From Muribaculaceae bacterium (GTDB lineage: Bacteria > Bacteroidota > Bacteroidia > Bacteroidales > Muribaculaceae): a stretch of 64,000 nt of DNA. The notes below the pieces were generated by a model, which saw only the letters and a list, made by a program, of their open reading frames with translations, was not told the origin of the DNA and did not search any database. The stretch lies in assembly GCA_017559355.1 (NCBI GenBank), contig JAFYSL010000086.1, positions 1 to 64,000 of the forward strand, in the 5' to 3' direction. Positions 45,792 through 56,600 of the stretch are shown here, one piece after another (the first letter of the stretch is position 1; every line of letters starts with the position of its first letter). The position numbers were made by a program, and so were the translations under genes.

Positions 45792-47816
45792 ATGGATACA
45801 AAAATATTGAACAAAGCGGCCGATAATATTCGCATCTTAGCCGCATCGATGGTAGAAAAAGCCAAATCAGGTCACCCCGGTGGAGCTATGGGTGGGGCTG
45901 ACTTTGTCAATGTTCTTTATTCAAAATATTTGGTAACCGACCCAGATAATCCTACTTGGATTGCTCGCGACCGTTTCTTCTTAGATCCAGGTCACATGTC
46001 GCCAATGCTTTATAGTGTATTGGCTCTTACTGGTAAATACACTCTTGAAGAATTGCAACAATTTCGTCAATGGGGTAGTGTAACTCCAGGACACCCTGAG
46101 GTTGATCCTGAACGTGGAGTAGAAAATACATCTGGTCCACTTGGACAAGGTCACACTATGGCAGTTGGTGCTGCTATTGCTGAACGTTTCCTTGTAGCTC
46201 GCTTTGGTGAATGGATGAGCCACAAAACTTATGCGTTTATCTCTGACGGTGGTATTCAAGAAGAAATCTCACAGGGCGCTGGTCGTGTTGCAGGTTATCT
46301 CGGATTGAGCAATCTTATCATGTTCTTCGATAGTAACAAGGTTCAACTTTCAACTGATGTTGATGCCGTAACAACTGAAGACTATGCTGCTAAATATCGT
46401 GCTTGGAATTGGAATGTTATCGAAATCGATGGTTGCAATCCAGTCGAAATCGCTGAAGCTCTTGATAAAGCTATTGCTGAAACAGAAAAACCAACACTCA
46501 TCATTGGTAACACTATCATGGGTAAAGGTTGTGTTACTGCCGATGGTGAAAACTTCGAAGGTCAATGTAGTACTCACGGCCAACCTTTGAGCAAATCGGG
46601 TGCAGACTTCCCCAAAACTGTTGCTAATCTTGGTGGTGACCCTGAAAATCTTTGGGTAATTTGGGACGAAGTGAAAGAACTTTATGCTCAACGTGAGGCT
46701 CAATTGCGCGAAATCGTAAAAGAACGCCGTGCGCAAGAGGCTGCATGGGCTGAAGCTAACCCCGAAAAAGCAAAACAACTTGCTGATTATATCGCTGGTA
46801 ATCTTCCAGAAATCGACTATTCACAAATCGCTCATAAAGCAAATATCGCTACTCGCACAGCTTCTGCTAACGTGTTGAGCGTTCTTGGTGAAAAAGTAAA
46901 TAATATGATTGTGTCATCGGCCGATCTCGCTAACTCTGACAAAACTGATGCATTCTTGAAAAAGACTGGCGCGTTGATGAAGGGTGACTTTACTGGAGGA
47001 TTCTTCCATGCAGGTGTGGCTGAATTAACAATGGCTTCAATCATGAATGGTATTGTGCTTCATGGTGGTATGATGGCAGCTTGTGGCACATTCTTCGTGT
47101 TCTCTGATTATATGAAACCAGCAGTTCGTATGGCTGCGTTAATGGAACTCCCAGTTAAATATGTATGGTCACACGATGCATTCCGTGTAGGTGAAGATGG
47201 TCCTACTCACGAACCAATCGAACAAGAAGCACAAATTCGTCTTCTCGAACAAATGAACAACCTTAGTGGTCGCCCAGCAATGCTCGTTCTTCGTCCAGCC
47301 GACAGCGCTGAAACAACTGTAGCATGGGAGATGGCAATGGAGAACAAAGAAACTCCAACAGGTTTGATTCTCACTCGTCAAGATGTAAAGGATATTCCAT
47401 CAACATCTGGCAATCGTTATGCAGACGCTCAAGGAGTGCGCCGTGGTGGTTATGTATTGAAAGATGTCGAAAATCCTGCTGTAGTCCTTGTGGCTAACGG
47501 CTCAGAAGTATCATTGCTTTGGGATGTTGCTGAGAAACTTGAAGCAGAAGGTGTTGCTGCTCGTGTGGTATCAGTCCCTTCTATCGGATTGTTCAATAAT
47601 CAAGATGCAGAATATAAAGCTTCAGTAATTCCAGCAGGTGTGCCTGTATTTGGTTTGACAGCAGGTCTTCCTTCTGTATTGAGCAGCGTTGTAGGAGCAA
47701 ATGCTAAAGTTTATGGTCTTGCTCGTTTTGGAGCTTCTGCTCCATATACAGTGCTTGATGAAAAATTTGGTTTCACTACCGAAAATATTCTCAACGAGGT
47801 AAAAGCAATGCTCTAA
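45792..47816 (+). CDS. tkt: Transketolase
   Basis: TPP-dependent enzyme of the non-oxidative pentose phosphate pathway. It has 674 residues with the three usual domains. Motifs include SGHPGGAMGGADF, the GPLGQGHTMAVGAAIAER block, the TPP-Mg segment ISDGGIQEEISQGAGR followed by DSNKVQLS, and VWSHDAFRVGEDGPTHEP in the pyrimidine domain. Its strong codon bias fits a highly expressed central metabolic enzyme. It has its own promoter and terminator, so it appears to be monocistronic. Confidence 0.97.
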   Translation: MDTKILNKAADNIRILAASMVEKAKSGHPGGAMGGADFVNVLYSKYLVTDPDNPTWIARDRFFLDPGHMSPMLYSVLALTGKYTLEELQQFRQWGSVTPGHPEVDPERGVENTSGPLGQGHTMAVGAAIAERFLVARFGEWMSHKTYAFISDGGIQEEISQGAGRVAGYLGLSNLIMFFDSNKVQLSTDVDAVTTEDYAAKYRAWNWNVIEIDGCNPVEIAEALDKAIAETEKPTLIIGNTIMGKGCVTADGENFEGQCSTHGQPLSKSGADFPKTVANLGGDPENLWVIWDEVKELYAQREAQLREIVKERRAQEAAWAEANPEKAKQLADYIAGNLPEIDYSQIAHKANIATRTASANVLSVLGEKVNNMIVSSADLANSDKTDAFLKKTGALMKGDFTGGFFHAGVAELTMASIMNGIVLHGGMMAACGTFFVFSDYMKPAVRMAALMELPVKYVWSHDAFRVGEDGPTHEPIEQEAQIRLLEQMNNLSGRPAMLVLRPADSAETTVAWEMAMENKETPTGLILTRQDVKDIPSTSGNRYADAQGVRRGGYVLKDVENPAVVLVANGSEVSLLWDVAEKLEAEGVAARVVSVPSIGLFNNQDAEYKASVIPAGVPVFGLTAGLPSVLSSVVGANAKVYGLARFGASAPYTVLDEKFGFTTENILNEVKAML

Positions 47817-47825
47817 TATTAGAAT

Positions 47826-47867
47826 ATTCCAAATCTTTAGGTTTTTTGCCTAAAAATGGAATGTTTT
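47826..47867 (+). terminator. Terminator after tkt
   Basis: Two stacked stems ATTCCA / TGGAAT (47826-47831, 47857-47862) and TTTAGG / CCTAAA (47836-47841, 47849-47854), followed by GTTTT. Confidence 0.7.
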
Positions 47868-47994
47868 AGTTAAAAAAAGTTATAAAATAACATAAAAACA
47901 TGGTTTAGTTGTTCTGTTTTTTAAGAAAATGGTGTAATTTAGCGAACTAAAATCTTAAATAGCAGAAAATTAATAAAAAAAGAATATTATTTTT

Positions 47995-49239
47995 ATGAAA
48001 AAAGTTACATTCTTATCATTCATTTGTGCTCTTTTCTTGGGTCAAGCAGCGTTTGCTCAACAAGCACAAGAAGTAACTTATGTAGAGGATCCTACACAAG
48101 GATATCTCTTTAATAAGTTTAAAGACAACTGGTTTATCGGTGTTGAAGGTGGTGCTGGTTTCTATTTCTCACCTGGAGATAACACTCGCGATTGGTATAA
48201 CCGTTTCTCTCCAGCAGCATCAATCTATGTAGGTAAATGGTTCTCACCCGAAATTGGTGTTCGTCTTGGTGTTAACTGGTTGCAATGTAAAGGATTGTCA
48301 TCTACTCCCGATGGAGCTGGTATTGAATGGGATAAACCAATGATTGATGGCATGTATCAACAAAAATATTCAGAAATCGGTCCTGTATTTGACGTTATGT
48401 TCAACTTGACTAACATGTTCTGTGGTTACAAACCTGGTCGTGTTTATAATATCTCGGCTTATGCTGGTGCTGGTGGCTATTTCACAATGTCAAAAACATT
48501 CCCTGAAAGCATGGACAAAACTGAAGACCTCGGTTCAATCCTCAACGAAGGTTGGGAATTCACTAACGACCGTGTGCTAACATTCCGTGCAGGTCTTTTG
48601 AATACATTCAACGTGTCAAAACAAGTTCAACTCTCTCTTGATATTCGTTATAGTGGTATTGACAACCATAAAGATGAACCAGGCGAAGGTTGGAATAAAA
48701 CATCTCATGACCTTCAAGCGTATGTGGGCGTAACTTACAATTTCCCAAAACGCGAATGGAACCATGCTGTAGTTCCAGTATGTCCAGAACCTGAAAACTG
48801 CGATCCACTTCGTGAACGTCTCGAAGCTGCTGATGCTCGCATTGCAGATCTTGAAAAACAACTTAAAGCTTGTCTTGAAAGACCAATGCCAGAACCTGTT
48901 GTTGTGGAAGAAGTAGCTCCTCTTGCTACAATTTACTATCCAATCAATGTGTATAAACTCACTAAGAAGGATATCATCTTGTTGGAATCTATCGCAGAGG
49001 TAATGAAAGCTAATCCTGAAAAGAATTATGTTATCACAGGTTGGGCTGACAACTACACTGGTAACGATAAAATCAACACTCGTCTTCGTCAAAACCGTGT
49101 AGATGGTGTGAAAAAACAACTCGTGAAACTCGGTGTGCCCAATGCTCAAGTTGAAGCTACAATCAACCACTCTAATCTCGTTGACCTCGGTGAAAAATAT
49201 CAAGCACTCGGTCGCGCAGTGACAATCGAAGAAAAGTAA
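47995..49239 (+). CDS. OmpA-family outer membrane protein
   Basis: A 414-residue outer-membrane protein with a signal peptide cleaved after AAFA (residue 21). An N-terminal beta-barrel domain (about residues 35-255) starts FIGVEGGAGFYF and ends VGVTYNFPKREW. It is followed by a Cys-containing linker (CPEPENCD), a short coiled coil (ERLEAADARIADLEKQLKA) and a C-terminal OmpA peptidoglycan-binding domain with VITGWADNYTGNDKINTRL. It links the outer membrane to peptidoglycan, as known for major OmpA-like proteins of Bacteroidales. The gene stands alone with its own terminator. Confidence 0.93.
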   Translation: MKKVTFLSFICALFLGQAAFAQQAQEVTYVEDPTQGYLFNKFKDNWFIGVEGGAGFYFSPGDNTRDWYNRFSPAASIYVGKWFSPEIGVRLGVNWLQCKGLSSTPDGAGIEWDKPMIDGMYQQKYSEIGPVFDVMFNLTNMFCGYKPGRVYNISAYAGAGGYFTMSKTFPESMDKTEDLGSILNEGWEFTNDRVLTFRAGLLNTFNVSKQVQLSLDIRYSGIDNHKDEPGEGWNKTSHDLQAYVGVTYNFPKREWNHAVVPVCPEPENCDPLRERLEAADARIADLEKQLKACLERPMPEPVVVEEVAPLATIYYPINVYKLTKKDIILLESIAEVMKANPEKNYVITGWADNYTGNDKINTRLRQNRVDGVKKQLVKLGVPNAQVEATINHSNLVDLGEKYQALGRAVTIEEK

Positions 49240-49262
49240 GAATATATAACTAACTCGATATG

Positions 49263-49297
49263 AAAAGCTCTTCCAGTAATATGGAGGAGCTTTTTTG
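49263..49297 (+). terminator. Terminator after the OmpA-family gene
   Basis: A 12-bp stem AAAAGCTCTTCC (49263-49274) with GGAGGAGCTTTT (49283-49294), one wobble pair, then Ts. Confidence 0.9.
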
Positions 49298-49319
49298 TTA
49301 GTAGAAGTGAGCGTAACTC

Positions 49320-49350
49320 TTTGTAATGTAATATAAATCAATTATATTTG
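49320..49350 (+). promoter_or_regulatory. Promoter of the NAGPA-domain gene
   Basis: TTTG (49320-49323), 19 bp, then TATATTTG (49343-49350): exact consensus. It lies 38 bp before the start codon. Confidence 0.78.
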
Positions 49351-49387
49351 CGAAAAATATACTAACATAAAAATATTAACATTAACC

Positions 49388-52300
49388 ATGAGAAAAGTTT
49401 TCTTATCAGTAATGGCCGTTGCAATGGCATTTGGAGCAAATGCTGAGTCGTTTACGGCAGGTGGCGAAACTTATAACTATACGGTAACAAGTAGCTCTAC
49501 TCCAAGTTCGGGGGTGAAGCATACTCGTATGCGTTTTACTTCGCCTTCATCATGTAATGTGAGCATTGTTGAGGTGGATTTGACAAATTCAAATGTGGTG
49601 GTTGAAGCCTTTTCTGCGAGTGATGCGTTGTTGAAAACCGAAAAAATGACATCACTTTACACTCGTAAAAAAAATGCAGGTCGCAATGCGGTTGTGACTC
49701 AAAATGGTCACTTCTGGTCAATGTCATCACAAACAGGTACATCGGCAGGAGTTCACGCTACAAATACTCTTTTGGGTGGTTGTATGGTTAATGGTGCAAT
49801 TAAAACCGAAACCAACTGGACTAACGACCAATGGAATGGAGGTCCCACTCGTACAGGTATTTTAGGTATCACTACCGATGGTAAAGCTGTAATTGGTAAC
49901 TATAAGACTACAATAAAGGCAATGTGTCCTGCAAAATGGGGTAGTGATGAAAATTCAAATGTGTTGCAAATCACAGAGGTGAATAAATATTGTATCGCAA
50001 GCGATTATATGGCTTTGTTTACTCCTGAATTCCCTAAAGACCGAGCATTTAAAGTGCTTAATACCTCAGCTGGTCAACCAGGTACAGTAGTGACTGGTAC
50101 ATCTACTGAGATTTATCTCAAAATGGATGCAGGTCAAACATTGGCGAATAACACATGGGTTAAAGCTACAGTTGGTGCAATTAAAACTAACACTTCAGGT
50201 GGCACTCGTGGTGATTATGATTTCGTTATTGTTGCTGCTCCTGGAGTAAGTCAAAACGTGATGGCATCATTGGCAGTAGGCGACAAAATGCAATTTAAAT
50301 ATTATTGGGAAGCAACAAGTGGTGGAGCTATCCCTGCATTTACAAATGTTATAGCAGGTAATGCTATCGTGATGCAAAATGGCTCAATTACAACACGTGC
50401 TACCGATGAATCATATAATACTACTGCCTATGCTCGTTCTCTTTATGGTATCAACTCTGCTGGCACAAAACTTATTATGTGTGTGGTAGATAAAGGTCAA
50501 AATGATGCTGAGGGCGTTTCGTATGGTGCTACATGTACACGTGCAAGTTATATTATGAAACAATTTGGAGCACAAACAGTGCTTCAAGTTGATGGAGGTG
50601 GTTCAGCACAAATGACTGTTAATGGCTCATTGGTAACAAAACCTGCCGATGGTAGTGAACGTGCAGTTGCTTCAGGTATCGCAGTTTATTCATTGGGAGG
50701 CACAACACCTGATCCAGAACCAGAGCCAGAGCCCGATCCTCAACCAGGTACACTTGTAGAGGTTACTCCAGCTGCTGGTACTGCTAACCCATTTGCATTT
50801 GAGGTAATTGGTGAAGTAAAAGACAATAAATTGACAGTAAATTATGTGCTCAATACTGCTGCTACAGACGTGAAAGTTGTATTGAAGAAAAATGGCACTG
50901 TGGCTAAATCGGTAGCTCTCGGAAGTGATAAATGCACCGAAGCAGGTCATTCTGCCGAAGTCGACCTTTCTGACCTTCCTGCTGGAGACTACACTTGGGC
51001 TATTGAGGTAACAGGTGCGGCAAAAGACGCAGTTCAAGAATTTAAGTCAATACGTTTCAACCACCCACAAGGAGTAGATGTTGACCGCAACTTTGAATCT
51101 CCTTATTTTGGTCGCATTTATGTGACCGAAGGTCGTGCATCTACAAACACAGTTCACTATAGTGCCTCTAATGGTGGCCAAGGTCTTTATATGTTCACGC
51201 CTCGATTTATTGGTATCCAAAACTGGATTACAGGTAAATATGTTTACACTGGTGGTGTAACAATTGACCAAACAGTAGGCACTAAATCAGGAGCTGACTT
51301 CCGTAAAGTGCGTGTTGCTGAAGATGGACGTATCTTTGTAACTCGTCAAAACGATAGTGGAAGCTATCTTCTTGAAGCTCCCGATCCTGCTGCTATGCAA
51401 CAAAACAATGCATCTTTCACAAATGTATTCACAGGAGGTTCGCTAAATACTACTACCTATGCCTACGAAAATGGTTCTACATTTATCTCTGCTCCTAATA
51501 TTGGCTTTGATGTTAAAGGTAGTGGTGATAACTTGACACTTGCAATGCTTTCAGGTCAAGCTACATTATTTACAAACACAGTAACTGGCGCGTCTCGCGT
51601 TGACCAATATGCTTTAGGCTCAAATGCAAACTGGAGTAGTGCAGCAGGTCCTGTTTCGGCACTATCTGGTAAATATACTGTAAACTATTCAGGTACTAAC
51701 CTTTGCTACGATAATCGTGGTGGTTTATGGTATTGTCAATATCGTGATACTCCATCTGCAACTCAACCAGCACTTGTTTATATTGATTCTCAAGGTAATC
51801 AAAAATATCTTGATATAACAACTGTGCGTGGTGGTGGCGGTATTCGTTTCAATCACGATTACACTCAAATCGCTATTGCATCGTCAACAACAACGATTTC
51901 AATCTATGATATCTCTTATTCAAGCGATAATACACCTACATTGGCTGAGCGTATTCGCATCACTCACGGAATGGGTAAAAATATCAATGATATTGCATGG
52001 GATAGAGCCAACAACATTTATGCTGTGAGCAACAATGGCGAAATTCTCAAGGCGTTCAGTATTCCTCGCTCTAATAATGCGTTTGCAACCGAAGCTGCAT
52101 CTCAATATGGTTTTACAATCGAAACACAAGAAGAGGATTTGAGTGATAATGAAGATGCTCTTGATGGTTATGCGTTGACACAAGAGTGGGCTCACACCGA
52201 TGGTCATCTTACAGCAAATTCAGCAACCCGTTGGGCAACCGCTATAGATGGTAAAATCTATGTGAATGACCACTCTGCTTCAAAACTTTACTATTGGGAC

Positions 52301-53188
52301 GAAAATGGTAAAACTGATACTGGTGTAACTTCTGCTGTAGGTACTGCAATCACAAGCGATGCTGCAGGCAATGTTATCGTATCTACATCAATGTATGCTG
52401 CAGGTAACACTGCGATGAAAGTTCTCCCTGCAGGAGGCTCATCAATGAAAGATTTGACAATCACAATGCCTGCTGGTATAACTACTGCTCAAATGCAATA
52501 TTTAGGCAAAGCAACTGGCGACATAATGGGCAATGGTGGTGCTTTATACCTCTTCCCAAGTGGAGCAACATCAGTGGCAAAAATCACATTCAAAAATGGT
52601 GTGCAACAATCAGCCGAGGCTATCGCGGTAGGTGCAGTTACTGCCGACGGTCAATCATTTGCGACTCCATTGAGCGATGATTATACCTCAAACGATATCG
52701 CAGTGCGTGTGCGTGGTCAACGCCATTTCTTCCATAGCAATGGTAGTTCATTTGTAGCTTATGCTGATAATGGTATTACTACAACACAAGGTGGTACAGT
52801 CTTCAAATTGGGTGAAGTATATTATGGCGTAGAACCTATCGGTACATCATATCGTGATGGATTCCAAATTGTTGATTTGACTAAGAATGTGGTGGTTGCA
52901 AAACACACCGAAGAACTTGCTACAACAGCAGTTTCTCCTAATGCAAACTGTATTATTGCCGAAGTAAATAGTGATAATACTGTATGCATCTACCAATATG
53001 TGCCAGGGCAACTCGCTACAATGTACACATTTGAAGTAAAAGCCCTCACAGGTGTTGGTGGTGTAGAATTTGAAAATGATGAAGATGTAGAATATTACAA
53101 TCTACAAGGTGTGAAAGTTGACAATCCATCTAACGGTGTCTTTATCAAAGTTCAAGGCAAAAACGTGTCAAAAGTTCACATTAAGTAA
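49388..53188 (+). CDS. Giant exported phosphodiester glycosidase (NAGPA domain) protein
   Basis: A 1266-residue secreted protein. The signal peptide ends near residue 20 (AFGANA). The N-terminal 430 residues form a phosphodiester glycosidase (NAGPA) domain: VTQNGHFWSMS, VLQVDGGGSAQMTVNG (VDGGGSAQM at about 401-409) and ERAVASGIAVYSLGG match the family's catalytic blocks. NAGPA enzymes cleave a sugar-1-phosphodiester bond. An acidic Pro linker (PDPEPEPEPDPQPG) leads to a large all-beta region from about residue 463 that is also present twice in the next gene (DYTWAIEV, then GRIYVTEG and GQGLYMFTP). The C-terminus carries the tail EYYNLQGVKVDNPSNGVFIK. Likely role: surface cleavage of phosphate-linked glycans; the substrate is unknown. 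Confidence 0.83.
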   Translation: MRKVFLSVMAVAMAFGANAESFTAGGETYNYTVTSSSTPSSGVKHTRMRFTSPSSCNVSIVEVDLTNSNVVVEAFSASDALLKTEKMTSLYTRKKNAGRNAVVTQNGHFWSMSSQTGTSAGVHATNTLLGGCMVNGAIKTETNWTNDQWNGGPTRTGILGITTDGKAVIGNYKTTIKAMCPAKWGSDENSNVLQITEVNKYCIASDYMALFTPEFPKDRAFKVLNTSAGQPGTVVTGTSTEIYLKMDAGQTLANNTWVKATVGAIKTNTSGGTRGDYDFVIVAAPGVSQNVMASLAVGDKMQFKYYWEATSGGAIPAFTNVIAGNAIVMQNGSITTRATDESYNTTAYARSLYGINSAGTKLIMCVVDKGQNDAEGVSYGATCTRASYIMKQFGAQTVLQVDGGGSAQMTVNGSLVTKPADGSERAVASGIAVYSLGGTTPDPEPEPEPDPQPGTLVEVTPAAGTANPFAFEVIGEVKDNKLTVNYVLNTAATDVKVVLKKNGTVAKSVALGSDKCTEAGHSAEVDLSDLPAGDYTWAIEVTGAAKDAVQEFKSIRFNHPQGVDVDRNFESPYFGRIYVTEGRASTNTVHYSASNGGQGLYMFTPRFIGIQNWITGKYVYTGGVTIDQTVGTKSGADFRKVRVAEDGRIFVTRQNDSGSYLLEAPDPAAMQQNNASFTNVFTGGSLNTTTYAYENGSTFISAPNIGFDVKGSGDNLTLAMLSGQATLFTNTVTGASRVDQYALGSNANWSSAAGPVSALSGKYTVNYSGTNLCYDNRGGLWYCQYRDTPSATQPALVYIDSQGNQKYLDITTVRGGGGIRFNHDYTQIAIASSTTTISIYDISYSSDNTPTLAERIRITHGMGKNINDIAWDRANNIYAVSNNGEILKAFSIPRSNNAFATEAASQYGFTIETQEEDLSDNEDALDGYALTQEWAHTDGHLTANSATRWATAIDGKIYVNDHSASKLYYWDENGKTDTGVTSAVGTAITSDAAGNVIVSTSMYAAGNTAMKVLPAGGSSMKDLTITMPAGITTAQMQYLGKATGDIMGNGGALYLFPSGATSVAKITFKNGVQQSAEAIAVGAVTADGQSFATPLSDDYTSNDIAVRVRGQRHFFHSNGSSFVAYADNGITTTQGGTVFKLGEVYYGVEPIGTSYRDGFQIVDLTKNVVVAKHTEELATTAVSPNANCIIAEVNSDNTVCIYQYVPGQLATMYTFEVKALTGVGGVEFENDEDVEYYNLQGVKVDNPSNGVFIKVQGKNVSKVHIK

Positions 53189-53198
53189 AAGGAAAAAG

Positions 53199-53246
53199 AA
53201 AAGTTGAGAGAGGAAAGGTTCCATTTTTGAATTCTCAACTTTTTCC
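53199..53246 (+). terminator. Terminator-like hairpin 1 after NAGPA gene
   Basis: AAAAGTTGAGA (53199-53209) pairs with TCTCAACTTTT (53233-53243) around a 23-nt loop. The T-run is formed by the stem end. Confidence 0.6.
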
Positions 53247-53253
53247 ATATCGA

Positions 53254-53293
53254 GCGAGCAATCCACATGGGTTGCTCGCGTTGTTATTTTTTT
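53254..53293 (+). terminator. Terminator 2 after NAGPA gene
   Basis: An 11-bp stem GCGAGCAATCC (53254-53264) with GGGTTGCTCGC (53269-53279), ACAT loop, followed by GTTGTTATTTTTTT. It is the stronger of the two terminators and separates the two giant genes. Confidence 0.85.
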
Positions 53294-53309
53294 AGACCGA
53301 AATGACAAA

Positions 53310-53474
53310 ATGAGCATAACTGCTGAGCATAGCAAAATAATTACACTTTCTGTCATTCTGGGGGCTTGTGCCATTTTTACTTATGCCATGTATCTACAAT
53401 ATTCTATTGTCTTTGGCAATGCCATACGCCTCTTTTTTGTTCTTCAACGGTGCTCGTATTTTCTTAATATTTAG
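53310..53474 (+). CDS. Possible 54-residue membrane peptide
   Basis: An ATG at 53310 opens a frame of 54 codons ending TAG at 53472-53474. The product is hydrophobic in two stretches (IITLSVILGACAIFTYAMYL and IRLFFVL). It lies directly after two terminators with no visible -7 box, so expression is doubtful. I recognise no family. It may be chance or a gene remnant. Confidence 0.25.
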   Translation: MSITAEHSKIITLSVILGACAIFTYAMYLQYSIVFGNAIRLFFVLQRCSYFLNI

Positions 53475-53517
53475 TTAAAAAAGCTCATAATTTATGCCCG
53501 AAATATAATTTATTTTG

Positions 53518-53525
53518 TAACTTTG
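53518..53525 (+). promoter_or_regulatory. Putative -7 box for the amidase gene
   Basis: TAACTTTG matches the -7 consensus exactly; a -33 TTTG is not seen. It predicts a 5' UTR of about 130 nt. Confidence 0.55.
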
Positions 53526-53578
53526 CGCAAAATAAATTATAATCTAATAAAAAGGTCTTGTTGGCTGAAGGGAAAAAC

Positions 53579-53611
53579 CATGAATAGCTCGTTCTTTTCA
53601 TGCGCTTTTTT
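53579..53611 (+). promoter_or_regulatory. Hairpin in amidase 5' UTR
   Basis: CATGAA (53579-53584) can pair with TTCATG (53597-53602), followed by CGC and six Ts. It resembles a weak terminator inside the leader of the amidase gene. It could attenuate transcription, but the stem is only 6 bp. Confidence 0.3.
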
Positions 53612-53660
53612 GTTATGTATATTTCATGACTCCTTCTGCTCAATGGGCGCATAAAATTTT

Positions 53661-56600
53661 ATGAAACTAAAACATTTACTTCTTGCCGCAATGACGGCAA
53701 CACTCCCACTGGGCGCATCGGCTGCAAACCCTAATGCAACCGTCAATCAAGTGCGCATCTACATTAACCCGGGGCACGGTACCTATACTGATGGCGACCG
53801 TCCAATGGCAACTATGGGGCATGGGGCAGCAGGAGCTGACACCGCTGGGTTTTATGAGTCAAACACCAATATGCAAAAGGCATACGGGTTGCTTGATAAG
53901 TTAAAGGAATATGGCGTGCCTTATGATCCTTCAAAATCTGTTTTAGGAGGTCAAACGAATATCCGCATGAGCCATGCCACAACGGGTGTTTCTCCAGCGT
54001 TGACAACCGTAGCAGCGGAAGCTGAATCAGGTAATTATGATGTGTTTATCTCGATTCACTCAAATGCAAATCAAGGGGACGGAACAAATCCTGGTGGGCA
54101 TACCAACTTTAACCAATTACTATTTCTTCATCGTGGATGGGATGGAAATCCTTATTCTCCTGGTAGTTACGATATGGCAATGGCTTGTTGGAATCAAGCT
54201 ATCAAAAACAAACACATGCACTGGAACTGGCTTAGTGATGTCACACACCCTTATGAAGCGGGTAGTAGTAATTATAAAGACGCTAATGGTAATACATGTA
54301 CATCGTTTCCTGGAAGAACTTATCATCCATCAGGCAAAGATGCCGAAGGGAATCCCTATTGGATTAAGGGGGACGTAACTTTCCAATATGCACACTTTAC
54401 ACCTGTCGCAAATAGTTATACTCGCTATTATGGCGTATTGAACCACACTATCCCAGGATTCTTGGTCGAAGGTTATGACCACACCTATCGTCCTGCGATG
54501 CACCGTGCTATGAACGATGATGTGTGTCGTCACGAAGGTGAATTATATGCTCGTGGTCTTAATGACTATTTCGGATGGGGTAAAAAAGATAGCTATGGTA
54601 AAATCTATGGTATTGTTCGTGACCAATCAATTACAATGAACGAAACATATTATTCGGTAATTCAAAACCCTACACGAGATGCCAATAAATATATCGACCA
54701 AGTTGATAATAAAAAACCTCTTAACGGTGTAAGAGTTGCTCTTTACAATTCAAGTGGTGTTGAAATAGATTCTTATACTACCGACGGTGAGTGGAATGGT
54801 GCATATTTCTTCAAAAAAGTTGCTCCAGGCACCTACACTATCAAGCACTCTCTTAGTGGATATAAAGATGTAACACAAGAAGTAACTGTTGTTGCCAACG
54901 AAACAAACTATATCGACGTAGATATGCGTACAGTTCCCGATGGCAACCCCGTCCAAGGACATTATGCTTATGGTCTTAATTTAACTAAAACCGACGATTA
55001 TACTTATACTGCATCGTTTAAGTCAACAGGCGCAATGAGCGATGGTAAGATTATTCTTACAAACACATCTACCAAAGAGCAAACTGTAATTTTAACCGGA
55101 GCAATCAAAAAAGGTGATAACTCCGTTGCAATTGATGCAACAAAACTTGGTGACGGTGTAAATTACACATGGGCAGTAGCATTCGACAACCCTCAATCAA
55201 CAGGGTATGAACAAGTTCATGGTGATAATTCAATTGTTTACAGTAATGGCACATACAATGCACGCCTTGGTGTTGCTATTGACAATGATGAAACAAGTGC
55301 CAATTTTGGGACTATTTACACCTCCACTGGATATGGCCAAGGTATTCAGCGCTTCAATCCAGACTTTGAAAAAAATGGATCAAAATTATTTGCAGAACAA
55401 TACCAAACTCAATCTTTTTCAAATAGACTTAAGGTAAATGATGGCAAAGTGTATTTGGCTGTTTATAATGATGCATCAACTAATGGTGTATATGTTTATA
55501 ATCCATCAGCACCTTCAGCTACTCTTTCTAAAATAATAAGTTCGTCAGCTCATAATGTTGACTTTATTGGAGAAGGAAGCAATAGAAAAATGTATATTAA
55601 TGCCAATGGTGTTACAACTTCTGGACAAAGTAGCAATGTCATTCTAAGATATGATATTAAGGATTCTGATAGTTGGTCGGGGAGCCATTCTGGAGCATTA
55701 ACTACTGCATCTGCAGTATTGCTTAATGGTGGAGGTGATATGATTGCGACAGATAATGCGTTAATTGTATCGCAAACTCGATTTGCTCCAAATAATGCTA
55801 GTGGAGCTCCTGCGTTCATTGTAGTCGATCAATCGGGCAATACAACTTTCGACTCTAAAATATTAAATACAGATGCTACCGATGGAAGTTCGTTGGAGGG
55901 CTGCTATGGTGGTGGTATAGCTCTCACTAACGACAAATCAACATTTGCGGTTGTTGAAGGTGGAATAGAGGGTGCAGATGCCGATATTACGGTAAAAATA
56001 TACTCGGTAAAATGGAATGGTTCTACCCCCTCATTTACTTATCAATATTCAATTCCTTTGAGCGGAACGAAAGAGGTAAATCAAATGGCATTTGACCATG
56101 CCGACAACCTTTACGTTACTTCTCGTCAACAAGGTCTTTTGGTTTATGCTATCAAAAATCCATCGCGTCAAACTGTGACTAATGGTTCTGGAACAATCAC
56201 CGGGGTAAAACCAATTATACCTCTATATATAGTAGGTAATGGCGAAGCTGTTGGTGATTGGGATCCTGCTAAAGCAGTTGAATTTACCGACAATGGCAAT
56301 AACTACACTATCACACTTGATGAAAATACTACAGAGTTTAAGATTTCAACAGGTAAGGGAGATATTTCGGGTAATTGGGATGCATTTGATGCTGGTAACC
56401 TCACTACCAACGAGTCTATCACAAATGGTGGTACTATAAATTTGATAGCACAACATTCTTATAACAATTTCGTTCTTCCATGGGCTGGTGTATGGAATAT
56501 CACAGTGTCAGGCGACCGTTCTACATTGACTGCAACTACCAATACACCTAAACCACTTCCTCCTTTATATATAGTAGGTAATAGCGAATCTATTGGTAAT

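Noticed and set aside
47868..47994. Promoter for the OmpA-family gene
   Set aside because: One must exist, but TAATTTAG near 47936 departs from TAnnTTTG and no clear -33 element was found, so none is annotated.
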